A DNA stretch of 9,940 nucleotides from Oscillospiraceae bacterium (lineage in GTDB: Bacteria > Bacillota_A > Clostridia > Oscillospirales > Oscillospiraceae), in assembly GCA_016302005.1 (NCBI GenBank), contig JAEDOK010000060.1, forward strand, positions 1 through 9,940, given 5' to 3'. The position numbers and the translations under genes were made by a program. How positions within the stretch are numbered: position 1 is the stretch's first letter; each line of letters starts with the position of its first letter. Below, piece by piece: positions 6,261 through 9,940 of this stretch. The notes under the pieces are model-generated. The model was not told the origin of the DNA. It ran no database searches and saw only the letters and a program-made list of their open reading frames with translations.

Positions 6261-8240
6261 TTACTGCTCGAAGAAGCGGTCGATGGACTTAATCAGCTCG
6301 TCGAGGGTCGCCGCGACATTCTTATTCTTGACCTGCGCGCCTGCCGTGGCTGCGTTGCCGCCGCCGCCGAGAGGCTCCAAAATAACCTGCACATTCGCCT
6401 CGCCGATGGAGCGGGCAGAGATGATCGTCTGCGTATCCTGCGGGTAAAGGACAAAAGAGGTCTCAATGCCCGAGATATTCAGAAGCTCATCCGCCGCCTG
6501 CGCCGCAATGGTCCGCGTTGCGGTATAGTCCAGCGCGGCGATGGCGATTTTTTGCCGATACAGGCGGGCGTTCTGAATGATTTTATAGCGCGCAACGGTC
6601 GAGGGCAGATCGTTCTGGAACAGCTTTTTGACCGCCACGGTGTCCGCGCCGATTCTGCGCAGGAATGCCGCCGCCTCAAAGGTGCGGCTGGAGGTACGCA
6701 CGCCGAAATTCTTTGTGTCGAGCACGATGCCCGCAAGCAGCGCCGCCGCCTCATTTGCTGGAATGTCCGACGCTTCCATCGAGTATTGCAGCAGCTCCGT
6801 GACCAGCTCCGACGCGGAGGAGGCAAACGGCTCATGCAGATTCAAAACAGGCTGCTCGATATAATCCGCAGCGCGGCGATGATGGTCGATCACGACCACG
6901 CGGCGAATGGACTCCAGCAGCGGCTTGCATTCGACCTGATCCGGGCGATTGGTATCGACCACGATCAGGAGACTTTTGCTGTCCGCAGCCAAAAGCGCCT
7001 CCTGCCCGGAGATGAAGCAGTCGGCATATTCCGGCATACCGCGCAGAAGTGCGAGAAGAGACTCTGCGGCGTTTGCTTCAAGGTCAATGACTACGCTGAC
7101 CTTCTTTCCCTTCTTACGGCACAGGCAGCACAGACCTGCTGCCGCGCCGACCGCGTCCAGATCCGCCATTTTATGCCCCATGACGAACACGCGGCTCGAC
7201 TGGGCGATCAGCTCCGACAGGCTCGATGCCATCACGCGGGATTTGACCTTTGTGCGGCGCTCGGTGGTCTTGTTCCTGCCGCCGAAGAAGGTGAAATCGT
7301 AGCGATCCTTGATCACGGCTTGGTCACCGCCTCTGGAAAGCGCCATCTCGATGGAGAGCGCGGCGAAATCATAGTCCTCACGGAAATCCACACCGTCCTT
7401 GCCAATGCCGATGGAGACTGTCGCCGCGATGCCCGCGGGATTGGTCACCGTACGCATGGTTTCGAGCAGGGAGAATTTTGCCTCTGCCATACCTGCAAGG
7501 TATTTCGCCTCGAACAGGAGCAAATAGCGGTTTCGTTCCAGCTTCCGCAAAAGACCCGCATAGCAGTCCGCCCACTCGTTGATCTTGGTGTTGATCTCGG
7601 CGTTCAGCGCGGAGATCGTCGCGTCGGGCAGGTTGTTGGTCAGCTCGTCATAATTATCGACCAAGACAATGGATACCATCGGGCGCGAACGGATGTATTC
7701 ATCCCGTACCTGCAGCAGCTCTGTAAGATCCTGCAAATAGATCATACCGAGCATCAGGCCGGACTTATCCTCCACATTCGGCAGCAGAGAGCCGGTCACG
7801 CGGAAGCGGCGGTCGCGGTAGCGCAGCTCCTCGGGGTATTCCGTTTTTCCCGCCGTCAGCCATTCCATCGTCAGACCGGGTAAGACCTCGGAGATCGTCT
7901 GGGCGGATAGGGTATCGCGTACCTGTGTCAGCTCGGCAAAGCGCTTGTTATACCACACAAGCTCGTCGTCATTGAGCTGCACAAGGGCGACAGGGAACGG
8001 AACCTCACCGCCGGAGGAACGCTGCAGCATTTCGTTGTTTGTCTGCACATACTCCGTCAGCGCACGGCGCCTCCGCCGGGCGGCAAAGCGGTAACAGGCG
8101 AGCAGAAACAGCAGCACGACCGTCTCCCCGATGGCAAGATAGTACTGGCGCAGAATCAGGGCAGCAATGCAGAACAACGCCATACCGACGAAATACGCCG
8201 CCATGCTCGGCTGCGTCAAACGGCGCAGGGTTTTATTCAT
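6261..8240 (-). CDS. gdpP: Cyclic-di-AMP phosphodiesterase GdpP
   Basis: This membrane enzyme hydrolyses c-di-AMP to pApA and so helps set potassium/osmolyte balance and cell-wall stress resistance in Firmicutes. The 659 residues equal the known GdpP size. Two transmembrane segments lie at about 13-31 and 36-50, followed by an arginine cluster (52-59). A PAS-like domain covers about 80-175, and a degenerate GGDEF domain about 187-310 has GGDQA (304-308) instead of the cyclase motif. The DHH domain has GHKMADLDAVGA (355-366; ligands His356, Asp360, Asp362), VVDT (427-430), DHH (452-454) and LDTKNFG (507-513). The DHHA1 part contains EPLGGGGN (622-629). The ATG at 8238-8240 follows GGGAGG by 9 nt. 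A TATAAT promoter lies just upstream. All catalytic residues I can place are intact. Confidence 0.97.
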   Translation of the reverse strand: MNKTLRRLTQPSMAAYFVGMALFCIAALILRQYYLAIGETVVLLFLLACYRFAARRRRRALTEYVQTNNEMLQRSSGGEVPFPVALVQLNDDELVWYNKRFAELTQVRDTLSAQTISEVLPGLTMEWLTAGKTEYPEELRYRDRRFRVTGSLLPNVEDKSGLMLGMIYLQDLTELLQVRDEYIRSRPMVSIVLVDNYDELTNNLPDATISALNAEINTKINEWADCYAGLLRKLERNRYLLLFEAKYLAGMAEAKFSLLETMRTVTNPAGIAATVSIGIGKDGVDFREDYDFAALSIEMALSRGGDQAVIKDRYDFTFFGGRNKTTERRTKVKSRVMASSLSELIAQSSRVFVMGHKMADLDAVGAAAGLCCLCRKKGKKVSVVIDLEANAAESLLALLRGMPEYADCFISGQEALLAADSKSLLIVVDTNRPDQVECKPLLESIRRVVVIDHHRRAADYIEQPVLNLHEPFASSASELVTELLQYSMEASDIPANEAAALLAGIVLDTKNFGVRTSSRTFEAAAFLRRIGADTVAVKKLFQNDLPSTVARYKIIQNARLYRQKIAIAALDYTATRTIAAQAADELLNISGIETSFVLYPQDTQTIISARSIGEANVQVILEPLGGGGNAATAGAQVKNKNVAATLDELIKSIDRFFEQ

Positions 8241-8283
8241 AGAGTTCGACCTCCCTTGCGTAGGGATTCATATAGATTTATTT

Positions 8284-8312
8284 ATTATAACAGAGATTCC
8301 GGCGTTTTTCCA
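8284..8312 (-). promoter_or_regulatory. Sigma-A-type promoter of gdpP
   Basis: On the minus strand a perfect -10 box TATAAT (8284-8289) is preceded, after 17 nt, by TGGAAA (8307-8312), which matches four of six bases of the -35 consensus. It lies about 44 nt upstream of the gdpP start and faces the gene. It probably drives gdpP-rplI and possibly the dnaB-tilS-hpt-ftsH genes beyond. Confidence 0.7.
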
Positions 8313-8369
8313 CTCTTTTTCCTCTATTTTCTTCGAATTGAAAAAAATGTATACTTTGGAACGGTTTTG

Positions 8370-8378
8370 TGATATACT
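8370..8378 (+). promoter_or_regulatory. Extended -10 promoter, probably of rnj
   Basis: TGATATACT contains the extended -10 form TG-n-TATACT. No good -35 box is present at 16-18 nt, which an extended -10 can make up for. A second TATACT (8350-8355) lies 23 nt upstream. Transcription from about 8385 would give rnj a leader of some 410 nt containing the whole 8447-8684 element. Confidence 0.5.
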
Positions 8379-8446
8379 ATAGAGTAAGAGATTATGCGTT
8401 TCGAAAAAGTCCGATCTTCTGCCGCTCTTATCCCGTCAACCGGAAA

Positions 8447-8684
8447 GCCCCCGTAGGGCGGGACATGTCATAAGCCGACCGCAAAGCGGCAGACAGTAGG
8501 CATGACCGAGTCTGTACATACTTGGTAGTTCCTGCGCACGGCGGGGGGGGACGCTTGCGAGCGCCGCCTGTGGCGGAGAAAGCGAGCAAGAAGGAGTGGC
8601 AGAATCAAGGCGACTGACAAGTGGGCTTTGCCCACGCAGACAGAGCCGCTGATTCAACAGGACATGTCCCCGCCCTACAGGGGC
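8447..8684. mobile_element. MITE-like element with 23/24-bp terminal inverted repeats
   Basis: The left end 8447-8469 and the right end 8661-8684 are reverse complements apart from one substitution and one extra G. Both read GCCCC-Y-GTAGGGCGGG...ACATGTC inward. The interior has many short hairpins: CCGC-AAA-GCGG (8479-8489), CAGAC/GTCTG (8490-8514), GGCGG/CCGCC (8540-8568), CCGCC-TGT-GGCGG (8564-8576) and GTGGGC-TTT-GCCCAC (8621-8635), the last inside a GAATCA/TGATTC stem (8602-8655). A run of eight G lies at 8543-8550. It has no transposase, and no clear target-site duplication is visible. It sits in the rnj leader. A structured RNA is the alternative to a mobile element. A minus-strand frame across it looks non-coding. 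Confidence 0.6.
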
Positions 8685-8780
8685 TGAAGCAGCTTGGGAT
8701 AACAGTCTTAAATCGGCTGTCCGTCGGGCATCGGAAACAATATCGAAATAAAACATTTTACTACATATTTTTAACTGCAA

Positions 8781-8786
8781 AAGGAG
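8781..8786 (+). promoter_or_regulatory. Shine-Dalgarno of rnj
   Basis: AAGGAG with a 10-nt spacer to TTG 8797-8799. No in-frame ATG or GTG lies near it, so it decides the TTG start. The spacer is slightly long. Confidence 0.7.
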
Positions 8787-8796
8787 TTGTCATACA

Positions 8797-9940
8797 TTGG
8801 CAGAAAAACTGAAAATCATCTCTTTAGGCGGTCTGAATGAGATCGGCAAGAACATGACCGTCTTGGAGTATGGGAAGGATATGATCGTGGTCGACTGCGG
8901 ACTCGGATTTCCCGAGGACGATATGTACGGCGTTGATCTTGTCATTCCCGATGTAACTTATCTTGCCAAAAACCAAAAGAAGCTGCGGGGCTATTTCATC
9001 ACCCACGGTCATGAGGATCATATCGGCGCGCTGCCCTACATTTTGCAGGCGGTGAACGCGCCCGTCCATGCGACGCCGCTCACCCTGGGTTTGATCAAAC
9101 TGAAGTTAGAGGAGCATGATCTCGTTTCGCGCACACAGCTCGTCACGCACAAGCCCGGCGATATCGTCAAAGCAGGCTGCTTCACCATTGAGTTCATCCA
9201 TGTCAACCACTCCATTGCCGACGCGGTCGCCTTCGCCATTAAGACGCCCGTCGGGACGGTCATTATGACGGGCGACTTCAAGATCGACCCCACCGCCGAG
9301 GACGGCATGACCGATCTTGGACGCTTCGGGACCCTCGGTAAGGAGGGCGTCTATGCCCTTCTGATGGACTCGACCAATGTCGAGCGGCAGGGCTATACGC
9401 CGTCGGAAACCACCGTCGCAGAGGGGCTTGACCGCCATTTCAAGGGCTGCAAGAACCGCATTATCGTGACGACCTTCGCCTCGAATATGCACCGCATTCA
9501 GGCGGTTCTCTCCATTGCGCACCGCAACGGCAGAAAGGTCGCCGTGACAGGCAGGAGCATGGAAAACATTCTGAAGGTCGCGACGGAGCTTGGCTACCTG
9601 AACATCCCCGAGGGAACGCTCGTCGATATCAATCAGATCAAGTCCCTCCCGAAGGACAAGATCGTCATCGTCTCCACCGGCTCACAGGGCGAAAATATGT
9701 CCGCGCTCTACCGCATGGCGTTCTCCTCCCACCGTCAGGTCGAAATTCAGGCAGGTGACAAGGTCATTATCTCTGCCTCCGCCATTCCCGGCAACGAAAA
9801 GGCGGTCTCCCGCATCATCAATGAGCTGTACCGCAAGGGCGCGGAGGTCATCTACGACAAGCTGGAAGGGCTGCACGTCTCCGGTCACGCCTGCTGCGAG
9901 GAGCTGAAGATCATCCACGCGCTGACCAAGCCGCGCTTCT
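8797..9940 (+). CDS. rnj: Ribonuclease J, 3' end cut by the window
   Basis: RNase J is a beta-CASP metallo-beta-lactamase nuclease with 5'-3' exonuclease and endonuclease activity in mRNA decay and rRNA maturation. The frame runs open from TTG 8797 to the window end, 381 codons of a family protein of about 555. The metal-binding motif is HGHEDH (70-75), with His138 (VNHS) and Asp160 (MTGD) as further ligands. The beta-CASP domain shows TTFASNMHR (225-233) and STGSQGE (293-299), and VSGHA (361-365) supplies the RNA-phosphate contact. These positions run four residues behind B. subtilis RNase J1, so the last metal-binding His would fall just past the window. The intact set favours a catalytically active J1-type enzyme over J2. 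The start rests on the AAGGAG site 10 nt upstream and on the protein beginning AEKLKIISLGGLNEIGKN. Confidence 0.95.
   Translation, partial: MAEKLKIISLGGLNEIGKNMTVLEYGKDMIVVDCGLGFPEDDMYGVDLVIPDVTYLAKNQKKLRGYFITHGHEDHIGALPYILQAVNAPVHATPLTLGLIKLKLEEHDLVSRTQLVTHKPGDIVKAGCFTIEFIHVNHSIADAVAFAIKTPVGTVIMTGDFKIDPTAEDGMTDLGRFGTLGKEGVYALLMDSTNVERQGYTPSETTVAEGLDRHFKGCKNRIIVTTFASNMHRIQAVLSIAHRNGRKVAVTGRSMENILKVATELGYLNIPEGTLVDINQIKSLPKDKIVIVSTGSQGENMSALYRMAFSSHRQVEIQAGDKVIISASAIPGNEKAVSRIINELYRKGAEVIYDKLEGLHVSGHACCEELKIIHALTKPRF

Larger units (their letters stand above)
8241..8796. other. Divergent intergenic region gdpP / rnj
   Basis: This 556-bp region has two parts. Bases 8241-8400 are AT-rich and hold the divergent promoters of gdpP (minus) and rnj (plus). 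Bases 8447-8684 are a GC-rich hairpin-rich element bounded by inverted repeats. The rest, 8685-8796, is an AT-richer leader ending in the rnj ribosome site. No recognised riboswitch class, tRNA or credible protein gene was seen in it. Confidence 0.7.

Noticed and set aside
6552..7883. 443-codon plus-strand open frame antisense to gdpP
   Set aside because: Same reasoning: it lies wholly inside gdpP, shows no family motif, and has the composition of a frame shadow.
8436..8780. 114-codon minus-strand frame across the inverted-repeat element
   Set aside because: It begins in the rnj leader, runs through both inverted repeats and all internal stems, and ends just outside the element. Its Ser/Pro/Arg/Leu-rich translation looks like translated structured repeat DNA, and no Shine-Dalgarno site was identified for it.

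Overview
The window is a chromosomal housekeeping segment from a moderately high-GC Firmicutes bacterium of the class Clostridia. An Oscillospirales-type gut anaerobe is my best inference. The basis is the Gram-positive gene set (GdpP, RNase J, HPRT next to TilS and FtsH), strong AGGAGG-type Shine-Dalgarno sites, two TTG start codons, and GC-rich intergenic repeats of a kind I associate with that order. Species cannot be told from the sequence.

Layout. Almost everything from 1 to 8240 is on the minus strand, so in transcription order it reads from right to left: gdpP (c-di-AMP phosphodiesterase), rplI (ribosomal protein L9), a 269-bp repeat-filled gap, dnaB (replicative helicase), tilS (tRNA-Ile lysidine synthetase), hpt (hypoxanthine phosphoribosyltransferase), ftsH (membrane AAA+ protease), a 257-bp spacer carrying a partial tRNA copy and a perfect hairpin, then tRNA-Arg(CCT). 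dnaB-tilS-hpt-ftsH are tightly packed (11-nt overlap, then 23-nt and 12-nt gaps) and almost certainly form one operon. gdpP-rplI may be its upstream part or a separate unit. A ribonuclease J gene diverges on the plus strand from 8797 and is cut by the window end.

The 556-bp region between gdpP and rnj holds a good minus-strand promoter for gdpP, an extended -10 plus-strand promoter for rnj, and, between that promoter and the rnj start, a 238-bp element bounded by near-perfect 23/24-nt inverted repeats and full of internal hairpins. It looks like a MITE-like dispersed element inserted in the rnj leader.

Functionally the genes cover DNA replication, translation (L9, lysidine modification, an Arg tRNA), purine salvage, membrane protein quality control, second-messenger turnover and mRNA decay. 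I see no defence system, CRISPR array, prophage or novel enzyme cluster. The unusual content is in the non-coding DNA: the inverted-repeat element at 8447-8684, the repeat cluster at 5490-5718, and the tRNA-Arg fragment at 276-303.
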